In this document: one piece after another, positions 9,566-18,842 of the stretch
How the letters are laid out: every line of letters starts with the position of its first letter
Position numbering within the stretch: the stretch's first letter is position 1
NCBI RefSeq assembly: GCF_000754805.1
Contig: NZ_KN150731.1
Coordinates: 2,281,886 to 2,345,885 of the forward strand
Origin: Yersinia frederiksenii ATCC 33641
Lineage (GTDB): Bacteria; Pseudomonadota; Gammaproteobacteria; Enterobacterales; Enterobacteriaceae
Direction of reading: 5' to 3'
DNA: 64,000 nucleotides
The notes under the pieces: model-generated
The model's database searches: none
The model's input: the letters and a program-made list of their open reading frames with translations, nothing else
What the model was told of the DNA's origin: nothing
Program-made: the position numbers and the translations under genes

Positions 9566-11704
9566 ATGTCTATATCAAATCTTATACAACACTCTATTGA
9601 CTCTCCCTCATTGCCTTATCGCCTGGCACCTTGCGCCAAAGCTATCAGTGTATTGTTATTGGTATTAAGCAGCCCTGCAGCATGGGCAAAGACTGATAAC
9701 CAAAACCAACAAATACAGGAACAACAACCAAGACCATATGACGGTAGTTGGTATGAAATGGATCTAAGTAAGGCACCAGAAGAGCCGTTTATACGAGAAG
9801 AACATGATAGACCGCAACAACAACGACTGAAATCAACAGAGAAAAACACTAACCATTTGGCAGATATTCATGACAACGACCGACAAGAAGTGGGATATCC
9901 AAGCCCACCTCCAAGCCCATATCTACATGAAAGGCTCGCTCAGCCAGATTTGTCTGAAGCACAGGATCACGTTGAGCATGCAGAGACACTGCGACAGGCA
10001 CTGGCACGGGTAGAGGAAGATAAATTGGTAAGTGGGGAACAGAAACGGGAATGGACTCAGAGAGTACAGAGGGAACGGGAATGGGCACAAAAGGAAAAAG
10101 AAAAGGCACAAAGGGAACGAGAAAAGACACAGGAAGGTGCACAGAAAGAGGCACGGAAACCGGGATGGCTATGGGCAGGGGCACAGGAAGAGATAGATGC
10201 GCCGAAAGAAGCAGAAGTAGGTAATGTACTCTATGCTGCGCCTGAGAGTGCCGCAGAGACGGTACGATCGGAGCGGGATAGCCTTGAACATGCACAGACA
10301 CAACGACTGAAATCAACAGAGAAAAACACTAAACGTTTTGCAGATATGATTAAAGATGTATTCGATGGCAAACCATCTAAAGATGCATCAATGTTACTAA
10401 CCGCTTTAAGCAATGATCTTGTACTAAGTACCACTAATGAAAAAGTCGACGATAAAGAAGATGCTTTACTCACTGGGCTAAATAGTCTTGTTACCGAAAT
10501 TACTGATGTATCTAACTTAGCCTACCCCATAGTGGGTAATCTGTTCGCTGCTGAACCTGAGAGTACCGCAGAGGCAGCGGTTGAACCCAAAGCGGTTGAA
10601 AAAGCGCCTATCAGCTCTCAAAAAATAGCTCAGCCGCCGGCCCCTAGATTAGCCCCGCCCCCTAAACCCGCACCCATCATTAGCCATCATCCGCAAGCGG
10701 GTAACTATATTGCCAACCAACTCGCCACTCAGCAGATGTTTATGACTGATGACTTGCAATACCGTCTGGGTGAAAGGCTCTATACCGATCCCATCACCGG
10801 CGAAACCGACATCAGTAGCCTGTGGCTCAATACTACCGGTTCAAAAAACCGCTTTAGCTCGGGTCATGGTCAGTTGCATACAAAAAGTAGCCGCTATGCA
10901 GTCCAACTCGGAGGCACATTAAACAAATGGAGTAGCGGTGGTAATGATCAGGGGCTTTTGGGGCTGACTGCGGGTGTAGGTAAAGCCACAAACCATAGCC
11001 ACTCCACATCATCTCATCATCAGGCGAATGGTTCAGTTGATGGTTATAACCTTGGTTTATATAGCATCTGGTATGCCGATAACCACAATAAAACCGGGCC
11101 TTATATTGACTTACTAGCACAATACAGCTGGTTCAATAACCACATTCAAGCCGCAAAAATCGCCACGGGTGCGAATTATAGGTCTTATCTGTTTACCACA
11201 GCATTGGAAACAGGCTACAAAGTTCAGTTGATCGAAACAGCAGATACTCGGTTCTTTATCCAACCTAAGGCAAAGGTGTCGTGGCAGCGCACTAGCGGGC
11301 TCCAGCATAATGAATCTGAAACCCAGGCTAGAGTTGACGAGAATAGCGCGGTGACAACCAAGTTGGGTATGCGTACAGCATGGGAGTTTGATATTGAAAC
11401 CTTATCATCGACCAGAACCCTGCAAGTCAGCCCCTCATTTGAGGCTAACTGGATTTATAATCGTATGAATCCAGGGGTACAATTATCAAATATCTATATC
11501 ACCCCAGAAAAGCTACAAAACAAAACAGAATTAGCGAGTGTCCATATTGCACCGCAAGGAACGCGTAATATTGCTGACCTCAAAGTGGGTATAGAAGCTA
11601 ACATCAATAAAAATCTACTGGTGTGGACTCATATAGGCCATCAATTTGGCGGCCACAGCTACCGCGATACGCAAGCCACTCTAGGGGCTAATTATCGTTT
11701 CTAA
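9566..11704 (+). CDS. Type Va autotransporter with highly charged, repeated passenger
   Basis: The protein has 712 residues. Residues 1-41 form an extended signal peptide ending SSPAAWA. Residues of about 42-350 form a passenger rich in Glu, Lys, Arg and Gln (for example QKEKEKAQREREKTQEGAQ) with heptad-like character, and not the usual beta-helix. A Pro-rich linker (PPAPRLAPPPKPAP) near residue 360 leads into an autotransporter beta-barrel (GNYIANQLATQQMFMTDDL, then LGERLYTDPITGETD) that ends LGANYRF with the expected terminal Phe. The phrase QRLKSTEKNT occurs twice, 160 residues apart. The protein should be at the cell surface; adhesion or aggregation is a guess. It interrupts the rlmG-ygjP order of E. 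coli, so it was probably acquired or lost differentially. Confidence 0.85.
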   Translation: MSISNLIQHSIDSPSLPYRLAPCAKAISVLLLVLSSPAAWAKTDNQNQQIQEQQPRPYDGSWYEMDLSKAPEEPFIREEHDRPQQQRLKSTEKNTNHLADIHDNDRQEVGYPSPPPSPYLHERLAQPDLSEAQDHVEHAETLRQALARVEEDKLVSGEQKREWTQRVQREREWAQKEKEKAQREREKTQEGAQKEARKPGWLWAGAQEEIDAPKEAEVGNVLYAAPESAAETVRSERDSLEHAQTQRLKSTEKNTKRFADMIKDVFDGKPSKDASMLLTALSNDLVLSTTNEKVDDKEDALLTGLNSLVTEITDVSNLAYPIVGNLFAAEPESTAEAAVEPKAVEKAPISSQKIAQPPAPRLAPPPKPAPIISHHPQAGNYIANQLATQQMFMTDDLQYRLGERLYTDPITGETDISSLWLNTTGSKNRFSSGHGQLHTKSSRYAVQLGGTLNKWSSGGNDQGLLGLTAGVGKATNHSHSTSSHHQANGSVDGYNLGLYSIWYADNHNKTGPYIDLLAQYSWFNNHIQAAKIATGANYRSYLFTTALETGYKVQLIETADTRFFIQPKAKVSWQRTSGLQHNESETQARVDENSAVTTKLGMRTAWEFDIETLSSTRTLQVSPSFEANWIYNRMNPGVQLSNIYITPEKLQNKTELASVHIAPQGTRNIADLKVGIEANINKNLLVWTHIGHQFGGHSYRDTQATLGANYRF
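9820..9852 (+). repeat. 33-bp direct repeat, copy 1 (autotransporter passenger)
   Basis: This is identical to 10300-10332. It encodes QRLKSTEKNT and sits exactly 480 bp before the second copy, so both are in the same frame. Confidence 0.9.
10300..10332 (+). repeat. 33-bp direct repeat, copy 2 (autotransporter passenger)
   Basis: This is identical to 9820-9852. Similarity continues weakly downstream: the first copy reads HLADIHD and the second RFADMIKD. That suggests duplication of a longer passenger module that has since diverged. Confidence 0.9.
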
Positions 11705-11742
11705 ACCAGCCATGACTGCGGTTACCCTCCTGCATTAAATCA

Positions 11743-11785
11743 AAACCCCCGATGTCAGTAGCAATGCTGACATTAGGGGTTTGTT
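11743..11785 (+). terminator. Terminator after the autotransporter
   Basis: A long stem pairs aaacccc and gatgtcag with ctgacat and ggggttt, with a short internal mismatch, and is followed by a T-rich stretch (tttgttt). It begins about 40 bases after the stop codon. Confidence 0.75.
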
Positions 11786-11839
11786 TGAATCACCTGATAT
11801 CTTCAAGTACGATAATGATTTTACCTAGAGCAAATACCC

Positions 11840-12343
11840 ATGCCGGAACTGACCTATCTACAAGGTTATCCCGAACACTTACAGTCTCAAGTACAGCAAC
11901 TGATTACCGAACAGCGGCTCGGGAATGTATTGCGCCAGCGCTATCCACAACCCCATGATTACAATACAGATAAAATGCTGTACCAATATACGGTTGATCT
12001 GAAGAATCAGTATCTGCGCAATGCTCAGCCACTCAGTAAAGTAGCCTATGACAGCAAAATCCAAGTGATGAAACATGCACTCGGCCTGCACACTGCGATT
12101 TCCAGAGTGCAGGGCGGAAAATTGAAAGCCAAAGCAGAAATTCGAGTCGCTACGGTATTTAAAAATGCACCCGAAGCTTTTTTAAAAATGATTGTGGTGC
12201 ATGAATTGGCGCATTTGAAAGAGAAAGATCACAACAAAGCATTCTACAGTTTGTGCTGTCATATGGAGCCGCAATATCATCAGCTAGAGTTTGATACACG
12301 CCTCTATCTGACACACTTGGATCTGTTTGGCACCATTTACTAG
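11840..12343 (+). CDS. ygjP: YgjP-like zinc metallopeptidase-fold protein
   Basis: The protein has 167 residues and belongs to the YgjP/DUF45 family related to M48 metallopeptidases. The zinc-binding motif HELAHLKEKDH is at about residue 117, preceded by FLKMIVV and followed by FYSLCCHMEP. Physiological substrates are not known. The ATG at 11840 is chosen because MPELTYLQGYP matches the family N-terminus. Its position between rlmG and ygjR fits the E. coli order, except that the autotransporter has been inserted upstream and ygjQ is absent. Confidence 0.9.
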   Translation: MPELTYLQGYPEHLQSQVQQLITEQRLGNVLRQRYPQPHDYNTDKMLYQYTVDLKNQYLRNAQPLSKVAYDSKIQVMKHALGLHTAISRVQGGKLKAKAEIRVATVFKNAPEAFLKMIVVHELAHLKEKDHNKAFYSLCCHMEPQYHQLEFDTRLYLTHLDLFGTIY

Positions 12344-12528
12344 CATCCAGCTTGTCTGCCCAATAGATTTCATCTTGCAGTAAGGCGACAAACAAGAAAG
12401 TCCCGATAAACCTGTTTAAGTGCGTGATTCGGGTCACCAATCTGCCGGGTAAGAAATCAATCCATGGCTCTGCGCGGCGTGATAATCTGGTAGTCCAACG
12501 TGTTTTTCTTCTGGGAATGGAGTTCACT

Positions 12529-13530
12529 ATGATTCGCTTCGCTGTCATTGGCACCAATTGGATCACCGCGCGCTTTGTCGATGCTGCCCACGAAAGTGGC
12601 AAAATGAAACTGGTGGCTGTTTACTCTCGCAAATTGGAGCAAGCTGAACAGTTTGGCGAGGATTATAACGTTACTGAATGCTTTGATAATCTTGAAGCAA
12701 TGGCAGCAAGTGATCAGATTGATGCGGTGTATATCGCCAGCCCGAACTCCTTACATTATCCCCAAGCTAAGCTGTTCCTCAGTCACAAAAAACACGTTAT
12801 TTGCGAAAAATCGTTAGCTTCCAACTTGGCAGAGGTCGAAGCCTTGGTTGCCTGCGCCCGTGAACACCAAGTAGTGTTGTTCGAAGCCTTTAAAACAGCC
12901 TACCTGCCTAATTTTATGCAAATAAAGCAGTCACTGCCGCGAGTGGGTAAATTACGCAAAGCCTTTATCAACTTCTGTCAGTATTCTTCGCGTTATCAGC
13001 GCTATCTGAATGGTGAAAATCCCAATACGTTTAATCCGGCATTTTCTAATGGCTCGATAATGGATATCGGTTACTACTGTCTGGCCAGCGCCCTGGCTTT
13101 ATGGGGGGAGCCAAAGTCCGTACTCGCGAGCGCGAGCTTACTGCCGAGTGGTGTTGACGCACATGGTACGGTTTGTCTGAATTATGGCGATTTTGATGTC
13201 GTTATCATCCACTCAAAAGTCAGTCAGTCCGATATTCCCAGTGAAATTCAGGGAGAGGATGGCTCACTGGTTATTGAAAGCATCTCTGAATGCCTCTCCG
13301 TGGCCTTCACACCACGCGGTAGTCATTCACAAGACCTGACGCAACCTCAGCATATTAATACTATGCTGTATGAAGCTGAGGTTTTTGCCAATCTGGTGGA
13401 CAATAAACAGGTGGAACACGATGGTTTACAGCTCTCGTTGCTGACATCGCGTATTCAGACGGATATTCGTCGCCAGACCGGTGTTATTTTCCCGGCTGAT
13501 ACCCAGCCACTGGCTATATACCCAAAGTAA
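12529..13530 (+). CDS. ygjR: Gfo/Idh/MocA-type oxidoreductase YgjR
   Basis: The protein has 333 residues from the ATG at 12529, which has GGAG six bases upstream; an earlier ATG at 12424 is not supported. The N-terminal Rossmann motif (RFAVIGTNWIT) binds NAD(P), and the motif CEKSLASNLAEVE matches the EKP-type motif, with Ser in place of the usual Pro of EKPLA. The C-terminal dehydrogenase fold contains NPAFSNGSIMDIGYY. The substrate is unknown. The C-terminus is unusual: the last residues (IYPK) and the TAA stop are encoded by the terminal sequence of an ERIC-like element that begins at 13517. Confidence 0.93.
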   Translation: MIRFAVIGTNWITARFVDAAHESGKMKLVAVYSRKLEQAEQFGEDYNVTECFDNLEAMAASDQIDAVYIASPNSLHYPQAKLFLSHKKHVICEKSLASNLAEVEALVACAREHQVVLFEAFKTAYLPNFMQIKQSLPRVGKLRKAFINFCQYSSRYQRYLNGENPNTFNPAFSNGSIMDIGYYCLASALALWGEPKSVLASASLLPSGVDAHGTVCLNYGDFDVVIIHSKVSQSDIPSEIQGEDGSLVIESISECLSVAFTPRGSHSQDLTQPQHINTMLYEAEVFANLVDNKQVEHDGLQLSLLTSRIQTDIRRQTGVIFPADTQPLAIYPK

Positions 13531-13625
13531 TTGGCGTTGCAAGTCGGTAGCAAGTGAGCAAATCCTGATCAGCCAACCCAATTAAATGATTGAGTGACGA
13601 GTCTAACCGGGAGCAAATCTGAACA
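13517..13625. repeat. Degenerate ERIC-like element overlapping the ygjR 3' end
   Basis: The left end (tatacccaaagtaattgg, then cgttgcaagtcggtagcaa) matches the left ends of the other ERIC copies in this window. The central part and right end are diverged, so the right boundary is approximate. Confidence 0.55.
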
Positions 13626-13709
13626 CAGCTAATCCTCTGTATGGCTTTAAGTTAGAGAGGATAGTTAATATTTTGTTTCAGTGATTGACCCGCAGGCCGT
13701 TTTCAATTA

Positions 13710-13925
13710 TTTTTGCGCGGCAAAGGGGAGTAACTTCATTGCCGGTTTGCCGTCATTACGGTGCGAAAGCACCCGGTTACCGGGCAACCTCATTAATGTT
13801 TCAGCACCTAATTTGGGCTTTTACATTAATAGAGTTGTAAGTGAGACCTTGCCGGAAGGCGAGGTTTGCTTGCAGCTCAATCATAGCGGCTGGCGTCTTC
13901 CGACGTTGGCCGTTTTGTTTTTATG
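13710..13925 (+). ncRNA. yybP-ykoY (manganese/pH-responsive) riboswitch leader of alx
   Basis: The leader carries the yybP-ykoY hallmarks: the aaaggggagtaact box near 13720 and the paired gagaccttgcc / ggcgaggttt segment near 13849-13866. It ends in an 11-bp stem (13887-13897 / 13902-13912) followed by ttttgttttta, an intrinsic-terminator-like structure ending about 17 bases before alx. In E. coli the equivalent element (PRE, SraF) turns on alx at high pH and responds to manganese. An 81-codon open frame across this region is not treated as a gene. Confidence 0.85.
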
Positions 13926-13938
13926 AGGTTCCTTAATG

Positions 13939-14922
13939 ATGAATACCGTGGGTACTCCCTTACTGTGGGGTAGTTTTGCTGTAGTGGTGACGATTATGCT
14001 CGCCATCGACTTACTGTTGCAGGGGCGCCGTGGCTCACAAACCATGACACTGCGTCAAGCCGCCTGTTGGTCACTGGTGTGGGTAAGCTTGTCTTTGCTG
14101 TTTAACGCCGGTTTCTGGTGGTATCTGGCCGAAACTGTCGGACGTGAAATTGCCGACAAACAAGCACTGGCCTTCCTTACCGGCTACCTAATTGAGAAAG
14201 CACTCGCTGTCGATAACGTCTTCGTCTGGTTGATGCTATTTAGCTACTTTGCTGTTCCTGCCAACTTGCAGCGCCGGGTGCTGATTTACGGTGTACTGGG
14301 TGCAATTGTACTGCGTACCATTATGATTTTTGCCGGCAGCTGGTTGGTGTCCCAATTTAGCTGGATCCTATACCTGTTTGGTGCCTTCCTCCTGTTTACC
14401 GGTATCAAAATGGCAATGGCAAAAGAGGACAATACGCCGATTGGCGACAAGCCGCTGGTACGTTGGATCCGCAATCATCTGCGCATGACCGACGAGTTGC
14501 ATGGCGACCGCTTTACGGTACGCAAGAATGGCCTCCTCTATGCCACTCCGCTGGTATTAGTATTAATTTTGGTTGAATTGAGCGACGTGATTTTTGCCGT
14601 TGATAGTATTCCGGCCATCTTCGCGGTAACGACCGATCCGTTTATCGTTTTGACCTCTAACCTGTTTGCTATTTTAGGTCTGCGAGCCATGTATTTCCTA
14701 TTAGCAAATGTCGCTGAGCGCTTCTCAATGTTGAAGTACGGTCTATCCGTTATTTTGGTCTTTATTGGTATCAAAATGATGATTATCGATCTATTCCATA
14801 TCCCTATTGGTATTTCATTAGGAGTGGTGGCAGGTATTTTGGCTCTGACATTGATCATTAATGTCTGGGCAAATCATCGAGCGGACCGTCGTTTAGCAGC
14901 AGATAAGACTGCCAATAAATAG
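13939..14922 (+). CDS. alx: TerC-family membrane protein Alx (manganese exporter)
   Basis: The protein has 327 residues from the second of two adjacent ATG codons (13936 and 13939), matching the E. coli start [10 protein letters not shown]. It has about nine membrane segments and the TerC signature acidic motifs ([19 protein letters not shown] and [19 protein letters not shown]). Alx is induced at alkaline pH and by manganese and is reported to help export Mn2+. The riboswitch directly upstream supports this. GAGG upstream gives the ribosome-binding site. Confidence 0.95.
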   Translation: MNTVGTPLLWGSFAVVVTIMLAIDLLLQGRRGSQTMTLRQAACWSLVWVSLSLLFNAGFWWYLAETVGREIADKQALAFLTGYLIEKALAVDNVFVWLMLFSYFAVPANLQRRVLIYGVLGAIVLRTIMIFAGSWLVSQFSWILYLFGAFLLFTGIKMAMAKEDNTPIGDKPLVRWIRNHLRMTDELHGDRFTVRKNGLLYATPLVLVLILVELSDVIFAVDSIPAIFAVTTDPFIVLTSNLFAILGLRAMYFLLANVAERFSMLKYGLSVILVFIGIKMMIIDLFHIPIGISLGVVAGILALTLIINVWANHRADRRLAADKTANK

Positions 14923-15154
14923 TTAGGTTAGCGGGACAATATAGTCTACGGGGTAGCCATTACCCCGTATTTATCTCGTCATACTTGCTATCAGCCAAAT
15001 GTTATTACGATCACATAAATGTAAACAAAATGTTATGTAAATTTGATCTGCATTGTATTTTGCTGATTGCCTCTTTCCTGCTCAATAGATTCCCTTATAC
15101 TGTCAAAGCAAACACACACAGTTACAAATAATATCAAGAGATTATCCAGTAGGC

Positions 15155-15285
15155 GTAATTGTTGTGGTCAGTTTGAACACGGACAGCGCGCAAGAACCGG
15201 AGCGTACACGTAGTACGTGAGGATTCTGAGCACTGCCCAAGTTCAAAATGGCAAATAAAATAGCCTTAATGGGTAAGCTCTTAGT
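15155..15285. repeat. Structured intergenic element upstream of sstT, probable dispersed repeat
   Basis: A long imperfect stem can form between ttgaac at about 15172 and gttcaa at about 15242, capped by gtacacgtagtacgtg. I recall very similar intergenic sequence in other Yersinia and Serratia genomes, so a dispersed repeat is likely, but I cannot name it. It is followed by a second weak dyad before sstT. Confidence 0.45.
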
Positions 15286-15384
15286 TACAGGTGTGAGACA
15301 CACACTGAGCCACGTTCCGGCTCATGCATTGATCAACTAAAAATAAAACAAGTTTAACTTGGGAAGAGGCGTCACTAGAAAACT

Positions 15385-16641
15385 ATGGAAAAGACACAAT
15401 CTGGTTTTATCGGATTTATTATCCGCGGCAGTTTGGTTAAACAGATCCTGGTCGGCTTGATTGCCGGGATTATTTTAGCCTTGGTCTCAACCCAAGCGGC
15501 ACTGGCTGTCGGCTTGCTAGGCTCGTTATTCGTTGGCGCATTAAAAGCCGTTGCACCCGTTCTGGTTTTGATGTTGGTGATGTCCTCGATTGCCAACCAT
15601 AGACAAGGCCAAAAAACCAGTATCCGCCCTATTTTGTTCTTGTATCTGTTGGGGACATTCTCTGCAGCACTGGTTGCCGTTGTGGTCAGCTTTATGTTTC
15701 CATCAACCTTGGTATTAGCCACCCTCAATGCGGATATCTCTCCGCCAACAGGGATTGTTGAAGTATTAAAAGGCTTGCTGAACAGTGTGATAGCGAACCC
15801 GATTAATGCACTACTTAATGCCAACTATATCGGGATTTTAGCTTGGGCTGTGGGGCTGGGTATTGCCTTGCGTCATGCCGCAGACACGACCAAATCCTTA
15901 ATTACTGATATGTCAGATGCCGTTACCAAAGTGGTTCGCGTGGTCATCCGCTTCGCGCCACTGGGTATTTTCGGTCTGGTATCCTCCACCATGGCAGAAA
16001 CTGGCTTTAGTGTATTGCTGGGCTATGTGCAACTGCTGGTGGTTCTGATTGGCTGTATGTTATTAGTCGCATTAGTGGTTAACCCACTGATTGTTTTCTG
16101 GAAAATTCGTCGTAACCCTTATCCGTTGGTGTTTGCCTGCTTGCGTGAAAGCGGCGTTACTGCCTTCTTTACCCGCAGTTCAGCAGCTAACATTCCGGTT
16201 AATATGGAAATGTGCAAGAAAATGAACTTGCACGAAGATACTTACTCAGTTTCTATTCCGTTGGGTGCCACCATTAACATGGCCGGTGCCGCGATAACCA
16301 TTACCGTGCTGACACTGGCGGCGGTTCATACCTTAGGTATTGCTGTGGATCTGCCAACCGCCTTGCTGTTAAGTGTGGTTGCAGCAGTTTGTGCCTGTGG
16401 GGCATCTGGGGTTGCTGGTGGTTCGCTGCTGTTGATTCCGCTGGCTTGCGGCATGTTTGGTATTCCAAACGAAGTGGCAATGCAGGTGGTCGCTGTTGGT
16501 TTCATTATTGGCGTGTTGCAGGATTCTGCTGAAACTGCGCTGAACTCCTCAACTGACGTGCTCTTTACTGCCGCAGCCTGCCAGGCCGACGATGCCCGAC
16601 TGGCAAATCCTGATCCGCTGGCGAACCGCAAAAACGCCTAA
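15385..16641 (+). CDS. sstT: Sodium:serine/threonine symporter SstT
   Basis: The protein has 418 residues and matches E. coli SstT along its length. It is a dicarboxylate/amino acid:cation symporter that imports serine and threonine with Na+. The signature segments are present: [14 protein letters not shown] (the Ser-rich hairpin loop), [20 protein letters not shown] (substrate and Na+ binding) and [22 protein letters not shown]. About eight membrane segments and two re-entrant loops are expected. The gene follows alx, as in E. coli. A strong terminator lies 23 bp after the stop. Confidence 0.97.
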   Translation: MEKTQSGFIGFIIRGSLVKQILVGLIAGIILALVSTQAALAVGLLGSLFVGALKAVAPVLVLMLVMSSIANHRQGQKTSIRPILFLYLLGTFSAALVAVVVSFMFPSTLVLATLNADISPPTGIVEVLKGLLNSVIANPINALLNANYIGILAWAVGLGIALRHAADTTKSLITDMSDAVTKVVRVVIRFAPLGIFGLVSSTMAETGFSVLLGYVQLLVVLIGCMLLVALVVNPLIVFWKIRRNPYPLVFACLRESGVTAFFTRSSAANIPVNMEMCKKMNLHEDTYSVSIPLGATINMAGAAITITVLTLAAVHTLGIAVDLPTALLLSVVAAVCACGASGVAGGSLLLIPLACGMFGIPNEVAMQVVAVGFIIGVLQDSAETALNSSTDVLFTAAACQADDARLANPDPLANRKNA

Positions 16642-16663
16642 AGTTAATGGTCAGTCCAACTTG

Positions 16664-16687
16664 CGGGGGCTTCTGGCCCCCGTTTTT
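16664..16687 (+). terminator. sstT: Intrinsic terminator of sstT
   Basis: The stem cgggggc (16664-16670) / gcccccg (16676-16682) is followed by five Ts. It overlaps the last codon of the convergent ygjV gene. Confidence 0.88.
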
Positions 16688-17237
16688 ATTGGTTAACGTC
16701 TTCTTTCGCGACTTTCTTTTCGACCCTGAAAGGGTCTATCCCTTTTAATTGCAGGCGGCGGAAGCGGATAATATTAAAACCATTGAGTAGCAAGAAACTG
16801 CCCTCAATCAATGAACCCCCAATAGACCCCAACCAAACGTTATGGATAACCCAGCATACGGTGGATATCCACATCACACAGCGAGTTGTCAGCCCGGTGG
16901 TGCGAAACAGTGCCCAGGTACTGATTACCGTGCCAAAAATCGGCAATATTTCTACTGCGTGTTGCATGCGCCAGATCCCAAAACCCAGCGTCAGAATGAT
17001 AAACACCATCATTGCAATATTACTGCGGGTTTTGGAGGCCACCAGATTACGCAGCGCATTAAGCATGGCACTGCTACCGGCGGCACTGGCTCCCATGAGA
17101 AAGAAATGGCAACCAATAATGGCGCTGTAGGCAGAAAGTTGAAGTCTAAAACGACGCTCATCACGGTTGAAGAACATGGTGATACCGACAAAAAATGCCA
17201 ATACACCAATAGATTGAGCAAACCAATAGAAAGTCAT
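16686..17237 (-). CDS. ygjV: YgjV-family inner membrane protein
   Basis: The protein has 183 residues, the same as E. coli YgjV, with five or six hydrophobic segments (FAQSIGVLAFFVGITMFF, SAYSAIIGCHFFLMG, MMVFIILTLGFGIW, VCWVIHNVWLGSIGGSLIEG). The family (also called IMPA/YgjV) has no established function. The gene lies downstream of uxaA on the same strand, 104 bp away, with a long AT-rich hairpin in between, so it may be separately expressed. Confidence 0.9.
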   Translation of the reverse strand: MTFYWFAQSIGVLAFFVGITMFFNRDERRFRLQLSAYSAIIGCHFFLMGASAAGSSAMLNALRNLVASKTRSNIAMMVFIILTLGFGIWRMQHAVEILPIFGTVISTWALFRTTGLTTRCVMWISTVCWVIHNVWLGSIGGSLIEGSFLLLNGFNIIRFRRLQLKGIDPFRVEKKVAKEDVNQ

Positions 17238-17280
17238 GGTGGGTCCTGGTACGCACTGAGTCTTATATGATTAATAACAC

Positions 17281-17317
17281 AAACGGCGCTTTATTCATAA
17301 AAAATAAAACACCGTTT
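17281..17317 (-). terminator. Hairpin between uxaA and ygjV
   Basis: On the minus strand the arms aaacggtgttttatt and aataaagcgccgttt pair over 15 positions with two G-U pairs. The T-run after it is poor, so it may be an attenuator or RNA-stability hairpin at the end of uxaA. Confidence 0.5.
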
Positions 17318-17341
17318 CATATTAATCAAAAAACGTGACTT

Positions 17342-18832
17342 TTACAAGGTTACGCCACTTTTAAAGATCGCCAGCTCGCGGAAGTCATTCACTTCATTGC
17401 GTGCCGGTTTACCATTTGCAATCTCGACGATCAGCTCAACAAACTCCGTCAGCAGCGCGTCCATTGACGTGCCGTGAATCAGTTTGCCAGCATCGAAATC
17501 GATCCAATGGGGCTTTTTAGCGGCCAGTTCACTGTTAGTTGCCAGTTTCACTGTTGGTACAAAGCCGCCATAAGGTGTGCCGCGGCCAGTACTGAACAGC
17601 ACCATATGGCAACCGGCACCGGCTAGAGCACTGGTTGCCACGGCATCATTACCTGGAGCACTGAGTAAATTCAGGCCGGGTCGTTGCAAGCGCTCACCAT
17701 ATTTCAGCACATCGACCACTTGGCTCTGACCCGCTTTTTGGGTACAGCCCAAAGATTTCTCTTCCAGCGTGGTGATACCACCCGCTTTATTGCCCGGTGA
17801 GGGGTTTTCATAAATCGGCTGATTGTGCGCAATAAAGTACTGTTTGAAATCATTGACCATACTAACGGTCTTTTCAAAGGTCGCTTCATCACGACAGCGG
17901 CTCATCAGGATCCTTTCTGCGCCGAACATTTCTGGTACTTCCGTCAGAACAGACGTCCCGCCATTGGCAATAACATAGTCGGAGAAACGCCCCAGTAGCG
18001 GATTAGCGGTAATACCTGATAAACCATCAGAGCCGCCACATTCCAGACCAAACTTCAACTCACTCAATTTGCCTGGAACTCGCTTGTCATTGCGCATCGT
18101 CTGATACAGAGCACGCAGATGCTCCAGACCCGCTTCAACTTCATCATCCTGCTGCTGACAGACCATAAAGTGCACGCGATCTTCATCTACTTTGCCCAAC
18201 GTGGTCTGGAAAACGTCAACCTGATTGTTTTCACATCCCAGCCCGATCACCAGCACCGCGCCGGCATTAGGGTGGCGCACCATATTTTGCAGCATAGTGC
18301 GGGTATTTTCATGATCCTGACCCAGCTGTGAACAGCCAAATGGATGGCTGAACAGATAGACGCCATCAATGCCTTCAGCATCTTGTGTTTCTTTCAGGAA
18401 ACGCTGCTGGATCTGCCGGGCAATACCATTGACGCAACCGACAGTCGGAATGATCCACAACTCATTGCGGATCCCAACGTCACCATTAGCGCGACGGTAG
18501 ATTTGAACTTCACGATCAGCCATTTGCGGCGGCAAATCGCTAAACTCCGGCTGATACTGATACTCATCCAGATCGCTAAGATTGGTTTTGGCATTTTGCG
18601 AATGAATATGTTCGCCTGGCTGGATCAGAGTTAATGCATGGCCGATCGGCAAACCATACTTAACGATCATTTGCCCTGGTTCGATAGCCGTTAACGCAAA
18701 TTTATGACCACGCACCACGGGCTGAGCCAACTTAACGCTAGACTCGCCGATTTCCAGAACTTCATCAGCGGCCAGGTCTTGCAGTGCGACAGCGACATTA
18801 TCCAACGGGTGAATTTTTATAATACTTTGCAT
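17342..18832 (-). CDS. uxaA: Altronate dehydratase UxaA
   Basis: The protein has 496 residues and dehydrates D-altronate to 2-keto-3-deoxygluconate in galacturonate catabolism. The N-terminal SAF-type domain (IHPLDNVAVALQDL) and the catalytic domain with LKFGLECGGSDGLSGITANP, VLTEVPEMFGAE and AGCHMVLFSTGRGTPYGG match the family. The enzyme needs an iron-type metal. The gene starts 10 bp after uxaB ends and is the last gene of uxaCBA. Downstream enzymes KdgK and Eda are outside this window. Confidence 0.97.
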   Translation of the reverse strand: MQSIIKIHPLDNVAVALQDLAADEVLEIGESSVKLAQPVVRGHKFALTAIEPGQMIVKYGLPIGHALTLIQPGEHIHSQNAKTNLSDLDEYQYQPEFSDLPPQMADREVQIYRRANGDVGIRNELWIIPTVGCVNGIARQIQQRFLKETQDAEGIDGVYLFSHPFGCSQLGQDHENTRTMLQNMVRHPNAGAVLVIGLGCENNQVDVFQTTLGKVDEDRVHFMVCQQQDDEVEAGLEHLRALYQTMRNDKRVPGKLSELKFGLECGGSDGLSGITANPLLGRFSDYVIANGGTSVLTEVPEMFGAERILMSRCRDEATFEKTVSMVNDFKQYFIAHNQPIYENPSPGNKAGGITTLEEKSLGCTQKAGQSQVVDVLKYGERLQRPGLNLLSAPGNDAVATSALAGAGCHMVLFSTGRGTPYGGFVPTVKLATNSELAAKKPHWIDFDAGKLIHGTSMDALLTEFVELIVEIANGKPARNEVNDFRELAIFKSGVTL

Positions 18833-18842
18833 AGTTAAACCT

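Noticed and set aside
9849-10316. 155-codon minus-strand frame opposite the autotransporter passenger
   Set aside because: Its Val/Pro/Leu/Ser-rich translation is the mirror of the charged passenger codons. It has no start signals of its own.
13681-13926. 81-codon frame before alx
   Set aside because: It lies wholly in the riboswitch leader, begins with GTG without a ribosome-binding site, and covers the conserved aptamer boxes.
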